Below are positions 22,119-35,324 of a stretch of DNA of 64,000 bases, one piece after another. The number at the start of each line of letters is the position of its first letter. Position 1 is the stretch's first letter. Below the pieces are notes generated by a model. That model saw only the letters and a list, made by a program, of their open reading frames with translations, did no database searches and was not told where the DNA came from. The stretch comes from Diabrotica undecimpunctata. Lineage: Eukaryota > Arthropoda > Insecta > Coleoptera > Chrysomelidae. The DNA lies in NCBI RefSeq assembly GCF_040954645.1, contig NC_092810.1, forward strand, positions 12,882,377 to 12,946,376, in the 5' to 3' direction. Both the position numbers and the translations under genes were made by a program.

Positions 22119-22305
22119 CTTCTTCTTCTTCTTCAGTGCCTTATCCGGTCCGGATGTTGGCGATCATCAAGGCTATCATGGTTTTGTTGACTGCTCTACG
22201 AAACAGCTCCGCTGAGGTCATCCCAAACCATTGTCGGAGATTTTTCAACCACGAGATACGACGGCGTCCCGGTCCTCTTCTGCCAAATACTTTACCCTGC
22301 ATAAC
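22119..22305 (-). mobile_element. Family A LINE copy 4, 187 bp, nested in piggyBac
   Basis: Flanked by an 11-bp target duplication AACGTTTCTTT (22108-22118 and 22306-22316). The minus strand encodes only the last part of the polymerase (GRRGPGRRRISWLKNLRQWF, then AELFRSAVNKTMIALMIANI) and ends in the GAA tail. The insertion splits the transposon's terminal region, dating it after the piggyBac insertion. Confidence 0.93.
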
Positions 22306-22591
22306 AACGTTTCTTTAACATACGTAAATGCTAACTATACGTAAATTTTACGTACTCTCTGATTTAGGTCTAGTATTTTCTTTTTATTTTATATCTAGTT
22401 AAAACAACATGCTTTAATTTCAAGAGAAGTTTATTCAGGAACGATACAAATAAAAAACAATCAAATATTAATAATCCAAACATAAACAACATAAAATAGA
22501 TACTTTTGACACAGAATAGAATCTTGTAATAATATGTACACGATAAACCTGTACATATAATAAACATTATAAATATAGAAACGATAATCTT

Positions 22592-24459
22592 CTATTGATG
22601 TACACATTCCATACACATTTTTATTTGAGGCTCTCCACACAAGGCACTCCCACACTTGTAACATTTGGTAGTTGTCATTCGTTTCTTTGCTGTAGAGCAT
22701 AAACTACAGTAAGTTCGTTTTCCTTTCCCTTGGAGACCTCGGCGGTCTTCAGCAACATGCATTGATTCAAAGGCATGGAAAGACTCTCTTTGAGACTTCT
22801 TGATAAAGTTAGTACTGTTTGGAGTTTTATTTGTTGCCACGTCTTCGTTGATTGTTCATGAAGTTTCAGCATAAAATTTAATCTTGATAATGCCTCCTGT
22901 TGGCTTTTAGTTGCATTATGATGGTAGATTAAAAAAGCGTTTATTCCTGCAATATTCTTCATATTGTAAAATATGCATAGCTGCCACCTTCTAGTCTTCC
23001 TATTACAGCAAATATTCTGAGAAATTTGGTCAAACGTATCTACAGCCCCTTTAGTTGAATTATATGTATGGATTATTTCGGGTTTTGTTGTTTCATGATT
23101 ATTGTTTCCAGAAAAATGCATAGTTGAAAGTAGAAGAACTGTCTTATTTTGCTTAGGTCTATAAGATAATAAAGTCATGTTTTCATGGTACACAAACATA
23201 CTTGAACCGCACTTCCAAGTTTTGTTATTGAGCAATTTGAGGTATTTCTCCCTTATTTTTCCGCAGTGTTCCGACCATAGTCAAATTGTAAGAGGAAGAT
23301 AATAATTTATTCGCAAGAGGGATGCTGGAAAACCAGTCCATTGTCACATTACGTCTACTTCCATGTAAATGTCTCGTCAGGCTTGTGACAAAATGTTCTG
23401 CTAAAGAAATGACGTTGATTACAGTAGATTTACTCAGATACGGTGTTGCACTTATTACATATTTCGTAGCCACATCGCAAACCATAAATATTTTTATGCC
23501 GTATTTACTAGGTTTGTTTGGTATATACATGAGAAATGGACACCTGTCACGAAATCCTAGGAGTTGTTCGTCGATTGTCACATATGAACTAGCTTTATAA
23601 TTTTTGACACAGTTTTCAATAAACAAGTTCCAAATTTTAGATATTGGAGCAAAACTACTTTCTTTTTTACGTTCTTCTCTTGTCAAGAAGTTATCAAATC
23701 ATAAAGAATTAATCAAAAAGTTAAACCTTTCTTTACTCATTGTTGCTTTATATCTATGGCCACAATAAGTGCTATCAAACGAAACGTCAGCTGAGAGGTG
23801 ATTATTTTTTAAAGCCGCAGATAAAAATAACAAACCTAACAGTGCTTTCAGTTCAGGCAGTGTCGTTTCTAAAATAGTACCTTTTTTTGTCTGGTACTTC
23901 TCTGGTAATTCTGTCGTTTCTGAAAACTTCGTCCAGAATCTGATCTGTAAAAAATTAATTAAAAACATCTATAGCTTCTATAGCATCTTTAGCTAAGTTG
24001 GTTGGACCTGGACAGATATAAACAATATTTCTGGATGCGACTTTACTACCTCCATCATTTATTGGTATATTACACAACTTATAACTGTTTTTACCTACTA
24101 AAGACTGTTTATCCCATATTATAACAGACGATTTTTGTTCAATACGGTTATCAGTATATGTTATGTTGATTCTAATCACGGCTGCTGCGTAATTTTAATT
24201 CTTTTACGAGAGCATGCATTTCTTGTTTCTTTGTGAGTTTCTGCTGGTATATCTGCCCAGGTGTTAGCTAGTTTTGTAAGACATTTTCTTCGTCCTGTGT
24301 AGGATCATAGTCTCTATCTTCAATACTATCGTAGCTGTCAAATGGATTTTCTAACTCCTCTAGATCATCTTTTGTATCACTTAAGTCACTATTAATAATT
24401 TCCTCCAATTCTTTCTCAGTAAGAGGACGCTTTAAATTAACATTTTATTTTGCAGACAT
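22592..24459 (-). pseudogene. piggyBac-type transposase pseudogene
   Basis: Starts MSAK at 24459 with a TAA as codon 5, then LKRPLTEKELEEI and an acidic N-terminus. Core segments follow in shifting frames: NIPINDGGSKVASRN (24.1 kb), TTLPELKALLGLLF and FDSTYCGHRYKATMSKERF (23.7-23.9 kb), YVTIDEQLLGFRDRCPF with the first catalytic aspartate (23.55 kb), VTMDWFSSIPLANKL (second, as MDWF), and NSTKGAVDTFDQI (third). A C-terminal cysteine-rich domain (CYKCGSALCGEP and CMECVHQ) ends near 22592. Stops and at least three frameshifts make it inactive. Confidence 0.9.
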
Positions 24460-24742
24460 CTTATTTATACGTTAATAATAACAACACGTCACAACTACGT
24501 ACAAAACTTTTTACGCCGATACCAACCACACGTGTCTTTTACGTACAGAATGTTATAACTACTAAGGTCAAAGCCTAACCCAAACTAAAATCAAAGCGAG
24601 TATTCATTTGTTTTATTGACCATGAAGTGAGGATAGAATAGCCCACGCGGCTAAGCATTGCCACGTTTAGTTTTCTTTCAGTAGCTGTCAGATTAAAATC
24701 GGTATTACGTAAAATTTACGTACGTTAGTACTCTAGGGTTAT

Positions 24743-25336
24743 TGCCATTTCTTTTTAATATTTATTTAACACTAACACCATAGTGAAAAAAAATAATAAG
24801 CGTAATATTTATTTTTTATGCATGTTTAAATATGCTGTATAAAATAAACCATGAACACTATTCTCAATAATTTATCATTTAGACCTACAGTTTAACCACA
24901 CCTTATTTGTTAGTTCTCTATATTGGCTTTTATTAAAACTTCTCATGTAAGCTAAAAGCAATATCTTCTAGTTTTTGTCAGAAAATTTTTCACTCGATTA
25001 AGAGCAGAAAACAAAATGTTTGATGATCGCTTCATCAATTTATTGATGGATGGTCCGCAGTTGACGTTGTAGATCATTTAATTATAGTAATACAAACTCC
25101 TCAAGACTGGCTAAAGTGTGATGGATGGGGAAAGGAGGAAACATGTACCTAAGCAGTCTGTCACTTTCAAGATTGATTAATCGCTTGATGCTGGAGTAAA
25201 TATAGTATATCCACGCACCCTTCTTCTTTGTTTCTTTCGAGTTTCTCGGACGACAATTTATCAAATGGAATAAAGTGACCGAATATCTTACAAAATGAAC
25301 TAAAAAACCAGATTTTGTTTATATAAACATACATAT
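24743..25336. other. Nothing recognised
   Basis: AT-rich spacer between the piggyBac-like element and the microsatellite. Confidence 0.4.
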
Positions 25337-26834
<1,498 letters not shown>

Positions 26835-26836
<2 letters not shown>

Positions 26837-28189
26837 ATATGATTCTCGATTTGTAAATTTAGAAATATCTTTTAGAAATTAAATATGCAGGCATATGTTT
26901 AAAACTAAAATATAAATAAGAATATGTCGTACTTCAATGAAAAGCGCTTTATCGTAATTAAAGTATCTCAAGAACTGTTAATCCTCAATTGATTTGAAAG
27001 TACAAATAAAGGTATAAGAATTTTACGAGACGATGGACATAATATAAAATAATAGACAATAAAAAGGCGGCTTCGGGATTTTCCTAATATTAAAATTTTT
27101 TTGTAAGTTTAACTGTAGATAAGTAGAAACGATTAGAGTATTAGTAAGACATATTTGCTTACATTTTTTAGAATAAGAAAGTTCGTAAATTTTTTTCTAG
27201 GCAATTATTTTGTAAAGCAATATGTCGTGTGAAATGCAGTCAAAAGCCTTCGACGCGTCGCAAAGAGAAATTGCTATGGGATTTCCGCGTTCAAGCCCCT
27301 CAATCAGCTCGCTCACATCAATATACTTTTTCCGATATTATCGTATATCGATATCTCGATACAATATATTATATGGTACGATATTTTATCAATGTTTCAT
27401 TTTTTTAGCATCACTTATGTTGCCAACAGTAGCTTGCAGACGTGGACATTTGAGTATGTATATAAAAAAATTTGTATTCTATTCACATAGCGTATCCATA
27501 TTATTATTTTATAGAGTTTATTTTAAAATTTATTTTTAATCTATGATAAAATTAAATTAAACTAAAAGCAAGATTATTGATAAAATGAAAATCATGATTT
27601 GAAATATTCATATTTTAATCCAATTTCTACACATATTTCGCATTGTGCTCAGCTATGGAAACAAAAACCTATGTTCTTTTTATTGAAATATTCAACTTTG
27701 ATATGAGCGTGATTTTTCAAATAGAAGAATGAAACTGTGTCGTACAATTTATGCAAACCAAAAAGTATGGAATGAAAAATGGTAATAGCTTTTCACCTAA
27801 TTCCCCGACGGCGTTAACCATTGCACTTAGAGATAAAGGGATTTGTGTTCGGAATTTCTAAATGGATGTGCAGGTACATTATTGTTCTAGTCAGTGAACT
27901 GGAAATGGATTATAATATAAAATTAAATACAATATTTTAATGTAAATATAAAAATATTTAAGGTTTTCTAAACTATGGCAATTTTTGTACTTTGAAAACG
28001 ATGGTATTTGAGTTTTGTTCCTGTCACTGTAGAAGACTTATTCATAAATTTATTCACGACGTAAGTGAAAAGTATAGGCAGATACCTAGCTTAGTTCTCC
28101 TCAAGTACATCAGTCTATTTGTAAAAAAATCACTGATTTCACATTCAAATCTTATACAAATATTTAAAGATTCTAATAGGTATATGAGA
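26835..28189. other. Nothing recognised
   Basis: No element identified. Open stretches at 27222-27539 and 27992-28198 have no recognisable domain and atypical low-complexity composition. Confidence 0.4.
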
Positions 28190-28531
28190 GGTAGCTGATG
28201 AAAAATCCGTAAAGACGTAAAATTAAGCACAGGCTTATGTCTCATATTAAACGATTCGCTAGGCTCACTTCACACTATCAAACGTTTATATATAGTCGGT
28301 TCGCTATATTTACGCGGGTTTCGGATTAACAAAATTATGCTAATGACTCAGTGACTTGATAACCAGTTGCAGTAAACGACTTCCCAGAAAATTAGGTAAA
28401 AACTGCATTAATGGTCATATTTTAAAATACATTAAAATAACATTAGGGTAGGTATAAATTTGTTACAATATTGCAGTTGAATTGATTCTTTGCCAGTGTT
28501 GACATTGTATGTTTGGTGGAAATATTTAAAA

Positions 28532-29925
28532 ATGCCTAGACGTGTGTTAGATGTAGATAGTCTAATTTGTAGTGTACATAAGTAGTTTACGGATGAAAAA
28601 GAAAATGGCGGTCCTTTAAAATCGGTAATGTCTGTTCAATAACGCGTATGTGATGCTCTAGGAATTAGTGAAACCAAACTAAGAGGAGTATTACAAAATC
28701 GCAATAATGAACGGCCGAAAGAAGATCTCCGAAAAACTCGCCTATCATTGAAAACGACAGACATTCCAGATGGAAAAAAATTTGAAATTCGTGATACCAT
28801 TTATCGAATGCGAGCCAACAAGGAACATGTGACCTTAAATACAATTCTCTCGGAATTAAAAGATAAAAAATTTGACGAAATTGGCAGAACAAGTCTATTG
28901 CAAGTGATACATAATTTGGGTTTCAAATTTCAAAAGGAGGATAACAGAAAAGCCCTTTGTGAAAGAAGTTCTGTTGTGCGTAAAAGAATTAACTTTCTAA
29001 GAAAATATTCTAAATTAAAAGAAGAAAGCGCAAATTTTATATATTTAGACGAAACATGGATATTTTCTAGGGGAATACCAAGAGAATATGGCAAGATGAT
29101 AACGTAAAGTCTATCAAACATACTGATGGAGAAGGGAAGCGACACATAATTTTACATGCAGGAGGGAAATCGGGTTTTATAGAAGGTGCTGATTTAATAT
29201 TTTCATCTAAATCAAAATCAAGTGACTATCACGATAATATGAACACAGAAATGTTTGTAAAATGGTTACATGAAAAAATTTCTCCCAGGTTTAAGTGAGC
29301 CCAGCGTAATTATTTTAGACAATGCACCTTACCATTCTGAAGTATTAAACAAAAGTCCAACGAATTCTTGGACTGTTAATAAAATTAAAGAATGGTCGAC
29401 AAAGGCACATATACCATTTACACAACATATTTTAAAATCAGAATTATTACGCTTGGCAAATATCCACGCAAAACCAAAAACCTTTGTTGTGGATCAGATT
29501 ATTGAAAGTTACGGTCATCAAGTTTAACGTCTGTCACCGTATCATTGCCAGTTTAATCCCATCGAATATATATGGGGAATAGCAAAACAATATTATGACA
29601 ACCATATTGGGCCTAACGGTTATAGCGACGATGCAGTTCGGGAAACTTGGCGAAAGGCACTTTCATTGTAACTCCAGAAGTGTGGTGCAACTGTATATTC
29701 AAGTGCGAGAAACTAATAGAAGATTGGTGGACTCGTGAAAATAAAATAAACGAAATAAGTCCAATGATAATAACAATTAATGGTGATGACAGTGATGATG
29801 ATGACGATTATGATATTTTTGATAATAATTATTTTTCATTAGAAATTCTCTCCATGGCACAAATATACATAGACCATATTTTCTGTGTGAAGTGTAATAT
29901 AAAATTATTATTAGTTTTATATTAG
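28532..29925 (+). pseudogene. DDE transposase, DD81E-type spacing
   Basis: Starts MPRRVLDVDSLI at 28532; stops at 28586 and 28637 interrupt the N-terminus. An HTH-like region (CDALGISETKLRGVLQNR, then EHVTLNTILSELKD) precedes the catalytic domain. First aspartate in FIYLDETWIF (about 29047); a frame excursion covers KRHIILHAGGKSGFIEGADL (29100-29285). Second aspartate in VIILDNAPYHS (29318-29320). A TAA sits at 29525. The glutamate is in YHCQFNPIEYIWG (29564-29566), leaving 81 codons between second D and E. An acidic C-terminus (GDDSDDDDDYD) follows another shift near 29650. The long spacing matches the IS630-Tc1-mariner group described as DD82E/Sailor; that name is from memory. Confidence 0.85.
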
Positions 29926-30090
29926 TCACATTAGACTCCATTATTGAAGTAATTCTCCTTATTATACTGTCAATTATATAAAAGATTTTCCATTATTATT
30001 TAATTAAAAAAAGTTACGGATTATTTTTCATTTCATTTGACCAGTTGATATTTCCCCAAAGAGCAGGTAATTAAAACTGGGTACTTACAA

Positions 30091-30788
30091 GGCTAGCCTA
30101 GATATTAACCTCGCGAAAACAGAGTACCTATCTACAAGTGAAGAAGACATAGAAGATCTACAGATTGATGACAACGTAACAATCAAAGGAAAGGATAAAT
30201 TCAAATACCTGGGGTTTATAATCACGAAAAAGGCAACAACAGAGGAAGAAATTACACAAAGATTAGGACAAACAAGAACAGCAATCCGACAACTTAACTC
30301 AGTATGGTGGGATAGACACCTAAATATGAAGACAAAAACGCAGATTTATAAAACATTAGTGCGAAGTATTATGACATATGGGGCTGAAAATTGGATCATA
30401 AACAAGAAAAACAGCAGTAAGATAGTAGCAACAGAGATGGAATGCCTGCGAAGATGCTGCAGAGTAACAAGAATGGATAGGAGAAGTAATGACGAAATAA
30501 AGCAAAGAACATCAATAGAAACAGACATACTAACATATATAGAACAAAAAAGACTAAAGTGGTATGGACATGTAAGAAGAACTAGCGACAGCAGATGGAT
30601 AAAGAGAATAACCGAATGGAGCCCCATAGGAAGGAGGAAAAGAGGACGACCCCGAAAATCCTGGAGGAACGAAGTAGACGACGCCATGAGTAAGAGAGGA
30701 CTAAACGATGGAGAATGCACCAACAGAGAGAGATGGAAACGGTTGAGCGAGGGAAGACAGTGAATACTGTAGAATCCCTAAATATATA
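30091..30788 (+). mobile_element. Family C LINE, nested inside the Sailor-like element
   Basis: Flanked by TACTTACAA at 30082-30090 and 30789-30797 (9 bp). Contains DKFKYLGFIITKK (30195), QIYKTLVRSIMTYGAENW, RRCCRVTRMDRRSNDEI, RLKWYGHVRRTSDSRW and WSPIGRRKRGRPRKSW, open from 30326 to 30763, with a TATATA tail. It is 5' truncated after the RT palm. A longer copy of the family at 13531..13845. Confidence 0.88.
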
Positions 30789-30844
30789 TACTTACAATAA
30801 AATTTTTAATCCGAAACCCGCGTAAATATAGCGAACCGACTATA

Positions 30845-31422
30845 CCAATAATCCAATTGCCTCACATATCAAATCAGAAATAGAGATTCTAAATACTAAT
30901 AAGATCACTGTTGACTTCATGTTTGTTCCATCACATTCAGGTATACAAGGAAATGAAGAAGCAGATGAACTAGCCTGCTTAGCATCCTTCAGCCAGGATT
31001 CCATTCTTATTAATGAGGTTTCTTCAGATGACATCAATTCAGAGATAAAATATAAAGTGTTAAGTGTGTGGCAAAATAAGTGGAGTGCATCACAAAATAA
31101 ACTCAAGGAAATCAAACAATTAGTAAAACCGTGGCTCCAACCCACAGCGAATAGACACGACCAAATGAGAATAACACGTTTGCTACTAGGACTCAGTAAC
31201 TTTACACATAAATACCTCTTTACGCGAACTGTGCCGCCACTGTGTGAAAATTGTCAAGAAACACTCTTTGTGAAGCATATACTAATTCTTTGCAAAACAT
31301 ATGAAGCAACAAGAAAGAAGCACACTACCCCAAATAATATAAAGGAATCTCTAGGAAAAAACAAGAACAATAAAAACACAATAAGTTATCTTAAAGACTC
31401 AGGACTGTATCAATTATTGTAA
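30845..31422 (+). pseudogene. RNase H C-terminal half and zinc tail of a LINE
   Basis: Open in one frame to 31422. VDFMFVPSHSGIQGNEEADE carries the histidine and final aspartate typical of RNase H in jockey/I-type elements; the earlier strands lie before the transposon insertion. It is followed by WQNKWSASQNKLKEIK, TRLLLGLSNFTHKYLF and the zinc knuckle CENCQETLFVKHILILC. Ends SYLKDSGLYQLL at a natural-looking stop with an A-rich tail 60 bp later. Confidence 0.82.
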
Positions 31423-31500
31423 TTTTTTCTAACTTTACCTGTATTATATTTTTTTGTCGCTAATAACCCTGGTGGCTACAGCGTAAATAAATAAAAAAAA

Positions 31501-31931
31501 ACTTATAATAAAATTTCATCAAGAACATGGTTCAGAATGTACGAGTAACAATACACATTTTACAGACACCTTGAGACTTGAGTAATTACCACCGGAGCGA
31601 AACAAAAAGGACTACAGTTGCACATATAACAGATTCATTATTTGAAAATACATTTTCCTTTGCAATGAGAGTAATTACAATTCTGCAAATGCTAAAAATG
31701 CATTAAACTAATGAACGCACCAAAAAAGTAAAAAACACGGACGATAAGCTGATTAGGTTTTAATAAAATTACCGTACTGTGGTAATTTCTTAATGTATTC
31801 CGTAATATAATTCCGTAGTCATGTGATGGAATTTTGATGCTCGCCTAAATTGAAACTTTTTTGAAGGCTGAAATGTAAACTGCTATTAATAAATAAATCA
31901 AAAATATCTACCTCAATACCTGGTGACCTTA
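31501..31931. other. Nothing recognised
   Basis: AT-rich spacer between a LINE tail and the Helitron start. Confidence 0.4.
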
Positions 31932-32449
31932 TCTATAATATAAAAATGAATCACAAAATGTGTTGTTAAGAGCATAACTCAACAACACATGAACCAATCT
32001 TAACAATTCTTATTTTAAAATGTTCCTTAAAGTCTAAGGATGGTTTTTACGGCGATAAAAATTCGAATAATTTGCATAAAATCCCTAAAACAGCCCTTTT
32101 ATTTTTCCCATCCAAATATTTTATAACTAAATGTAGAGTCAATTTGAACGTTAATGCTATTCAATAAAGATAATAATAATATGTAATAGATAATAAATCA
32201 AATCTATTTGACAGAACGAAGTCTGTCGGATCCGCTAGATATTGAAATAGATAATCGCTAGATTGTTCCATATTCACCCATTTTATCAAAGACCTTCACG
32301 CACATCATAACCAAAGGGTGATATGGCTATGATTGGTATTAATGCAGAGAATTCCAATGATGAACTTTCTCAATACCAAATGGGTCGCTATGTTAGTAAT
32401 AATGAAGCAGTTTAGCGAATATTTTCTTTTACTATGCATGAGAGACACC

Positions 32450-33344
32450 CTTCTTCTTCTTTGGGTGCCGTGTCCGTATTCAGAAGTGGGCCGTCATCAT
32501 GTTTACAATTTCCTGAAACCTTTCTCTGTCGGCTGCTACGCGAAATAATTCTTCTTCTATGAAACCACACCATTGTCTAATATTACGCAGCCATGAAAGT
32601 TTCTTTCGACCAATCCATCTCTTTCCTTCCACTTTTCCTTGTATTATAAGGCGAAGTAGATAGTATTTAGGTCCTCTAATTATATGGCCGAAGTATTCTG
32701 TTTTTCTCCTCTTTATGGTGTTTATGAGCAGTCGTTCTGAATTGATCATTTGAAGAACATCTTTATTGAACGTGTGCAAAACACACGATATCTTTAGGAT
32801 TCGTCTATAGCACCACAATTCGAATGCTTCTAACTTGTTTAGCATTGTGGTTTTTAACGTCCATGTCTCACAACTACACAATAGGATGAACTACACATAA
32901 CATTTCAGGACCTTCTTACGAATATTCATCGACAGGTTTCTGTTGCATAAAACTGGTTTCCAGGTCATAAAAGCCTTACGTGATATTTCGATCCTGGTTA
33001 TTATCTCTTCATAAGAGTCACAATTTACATTTAACTAGCTGCCAAGGTATTTGAAATGATTTACCCTTTCGATCTCCTCTCCATTAAGAGAAATCAGACC
33101 TTGATCTATATTGATCTTTCCAACTGCCATCCACTTTTTCTTTGAAATGTTGATTTTTAGGCCTCTCCGATAACTTGCTTCACTGACTAGATTTAGTAAT
33201 GTTTGGAGATCTTGTAAATTTTCTGCAAGAATGGCTGTATCGTCAGCGTATCTAATATTGTTGATTACTTCTTTACCTAGTCCTACTCCCTCTTGTCTGT
33301 CATCCAAAGCCTCCCTAAAGATTTCTTCAGAGTAAAGATTAAAA
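32450..33344 (-). mobile_element. Family A LINE copy 5, nested in the Helitron
   Basis: Flanked by a 9-bp target duplication AGAGACACC (32441-32449 and 33345-33353); removing it joins the Helitron frame ...MHERH to LTVVHLA. On the minus strand it opens inside the RT at SLFNLYSEEIFREAL, has motif C IRYADDTAILA (about 33240), ERVNHFKYLGS, then a stop and shift. From 32881 down it has ETWTLKTTMLNKLEAFELWC, YFGHIIRGPKYY, and GRKKLSWLRNIRQW. It ends in the GAA tail. Confidence 0.92.
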
Positions 33345-33635
33345 AGAGACACCTTACTGTTGTTCATTTAGCCAGATAAGATAATATGGTGTGATAATAT
33401 TTTCTATCAAATACAGATTAGAAGGGGAAATCCAAATATACAAATAAGCGAAGAAATTTACACCGAAGCATTGATTTCAATTAAGGACATATGCTTGATG
33501 ATGTCAAACAAACTATTATTTTGATTAGGCCTGGCCGCGTGCAATCGTCCAATGCATAATGCTTTTAACCAAGAGTTGCACCGAGACAAACTGTATGACA
33601 CTTTGAAAGAATTAATTTAAACAAATCTTCCACTA

Positions 33636-34495
33636 TTGAATGAACAACAGAAGTATGTATTTGATACACTTATGAAAGTAACAAATGATAAAACAGGAGG
33701 GATTTACTTCTTAGATGCACCTGGTGGTACAGGAAACACTTTTTTGATTTCGTTAATATTAGCAACAATTCGCTCACAAAATAAAACTGCACTTGCACTC
33801 GCTTCGTCGGGAATCGCAGCAACTTTGCTTGAAGGTGGTCGAATAGCCAATTCAGCACTAAAATTTCCAATATACATGCAAAGCAACGAAACTCCAACCT
33901 GCAACATTTCGAAGAACTCTGCAATGGCAAAGGTTTTGCAGCAATTGAATGTTTGGGATAAATGCCCGATGGTAGATAAAAAATCTTTGGAGGCTTTAGA
34001 TAGAACCTTACAAGATTTACGAAGCAATCGTAACCCATTTGGTAGTGCAGTGATTTTATTAGCACTAGATTTTCGTCAAATATTGCCAGTGATTCCACGA
34101 TCAACGCCAGCTGATGAACTCAATGCATGTTTAAAGTCCTCCAATTTGTGGAATCATGTCAAGGTATTATACTTAAGCAAGAATATGCGTATCGAATTGC
34201 AAAATTATCAATCTGGAGACATATTCTCTAAACAACTCATCGACATTGGTACTGGCAAATTTCCTATAGACATTTTGACTGGTTGCATTAAGTTTCCTCA
34301 AAGTTTTTGTCAGTTAATCCGATCAAAAGATGAACTTATTCAAAAGGTGTTTCCAGATGTTGCTCAAAATTACAGAAACCATGATTGGTTTGGCGAATGG
34401 GGTCTATTGGCTGCAAAAAACATAAATGAAAATAAATTAAATTTCAAAATTCAAGAACAAATTACAGGCGAATCGAGGATTTATATTTATATTTA
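33636..34495 (+). pseudogene. Pif1-family helicase of the Helitron, catalytic motifs mutated
   Basis: 286 codons, open from MNEQQKYVFDTLMK. Motif I (Walker A) reads DAPGGTGNTFLI where the ATP-binding lysine of GTGKT should be, so lysine is replaced by asparagine. Motif Ia is LALASSGIAATLL. Walker B reads NVWDKCPM instead of the usual WDE pattern, and the GDFRQ motif reads LDFRQILPVIPRSTPADE. It continues through LYLSKNMRIELQN and QNYRNHDWFGEW. The protein would unwind DNA during rolling-circle transposition; with Walker A lysine and Walker B glutamate lost it should be inactive. The C-terminal third of the helicase is absent after 34495. Confidence 0.88.
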
Positions 34496-34496
34496 A

Positions 34497-35324
34497 CATA
34501 AGAAGTTGAAAATATTGGTTTTTTTAATTGTTTGAAGAACAAATAATTACTTTTGGTTATGAACATTCATTGTGTGTGATTAGTATTATGTGTTCGTGAA
34601 TTTGTAATGTAAGAATATCAAATTATTAAGATATTTACTCTTAATGTTTATGTTATAAGGTTATGTTATTGTTTGACTAAAACTAACTAAAACTAAAATA
34701 ATTTTTTTTACTGCATTTGTAGATATTTTTTGTTGTTTTTGTCCAAACTATTCGACAATAAATCATTTAATTTATTTACGAATTTATTGTTGTAAAATAT
34801 TTAAATTATTGTTTTATTCTTTTTTCGTTTCTAATGATTTTATCCTGCAAAAGACTATAAGTATTCGTTTTCTTGTAGTTTAAGTAGTGAATAACGACTT
34901 TTATGTTGTAATATAATATTCTGTAAAAACCTTTTTATCAAATTTATATAATGAGTGTTTAAAAAAATGTTTTTTTAATGTTGTAATATTTTTTGAGTTT
35001 ATTATTCTTTAGGTCTGGGCATATAATGGCTAGGTAACATGTATTGAAGATATCCAATATTACTTAATTCTTCAGTAATGACAACAATTACCATTTACTA
35101 CTTAAACTGCTAGAAAGCAAATATATTTAGTAGTTTACGGAATAATATCACAAGCATTTTAAAAATAATAAAACAATAATTTAAATATTTTTTAACTTTC
35201 TCAATAAATTCAACGATTTATTGATTAATTTTGAAATAACCCTTATAAACACAACAACAATTTATATTAAAATACAGTAAAAAATAATTAAAGTTTTAAT
35301 TACACAATAACATAATCTTAATAT
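34497..35324. other. Very AT-rich, nothing recognised
   Basis: Probably contains the missing Helitron 3' end, but no hairpin plus CTRR terminus could be fixed. Confidence 0.4.

Larger units (their letters stand above)
22096..24738 (-). mobile_element. piggyBac-like transposon 1, degraded, with nested LINE
   Basis: Terminal inverted repeats CCCTAGAATACTAACG (left) and the complement of CCCTAGAGTACTAACG (right), flanked by TTAA (22092-22095) and TTAT (24739-24742, one change from TTAA). A 17-bp subterminal near-palindrome TACGTAAATTTTACGTA occurs at 22338-22354 and, in exact inverse orientation, at 24706-24722. Encodes a minus-strand transposase pseudogene. A family A LINE has inserted 23 bp into the left terminus. 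Confidence 0.92.
28293..30842 (+). mobile_element. IS630-Tc1-mariner-type element with long D-E spacing (Sailor-like)
   Basis: Perfect 37-bp terminal inverted repeats (28293-28329 and 30806-30842, beginning TAGTCGGTTCGCTATATT) flanked by TA at 28291-28292 and 30843-30844. It carries a plus-strand DDE transposase pseudogene and is itself interrupted by a family C LINE. Removing the element and one TA restores the reading frame of the host LINE's RNase H domain, which confirms the boundaries. Confidence 0.92.
28190..31500 (+). mobile_element. Jockey/I-like LINE 3' end, split by a DNA transposon
   Basis: Left piece 28190-28292 ends in the frame LNDSLGSLHTIKRLY, an RNase H segment. The right piece resumes at 30845 with NNPIASHIKSEIEI in the same frame once one copy of the TA duplication is removed. 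The 3' end is a poly-A-like AAATAAATAAAAAAAAA at about 31484-31500. The 5' part is absent or unrecognisable. Confidence 0.82.
31932..34495 (+). mobile_element. Helitron, internally deleted and interrupted by a LINE
   Basis: The 5' end TCTATAATATAAAAATGAAT, followed by the ATGTTCCTTAAAGTCTAAGG segment, matches the start of a common insect Helitron type, preceded by A as expected for A^T insertion. Coding remnants: 32290-32449 reads SDMAMIGINAENSNDELSQY, then MGRYVSNNEAV, a stop, and SFTMHERH. This resumes after the LINE as LTVVHLA at 33354, then the Pif1-type helicase. Most of the Rep domain is deleted. The 3' hairpin and CTRR end were not located, so the right boundary is the end of coding. 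Confidence 0.8.

Noticed and set aside
27222..27539. 105-codon open frame
   Set aside because: No domain, and aromatic/isoleucine bias follows from AT-rich DNA.
34497..35324. Helitron 3' terminus
   Set aside because: Several CTAA/CTAG sites but none with a convincing preceding hairpin; left unassigned.
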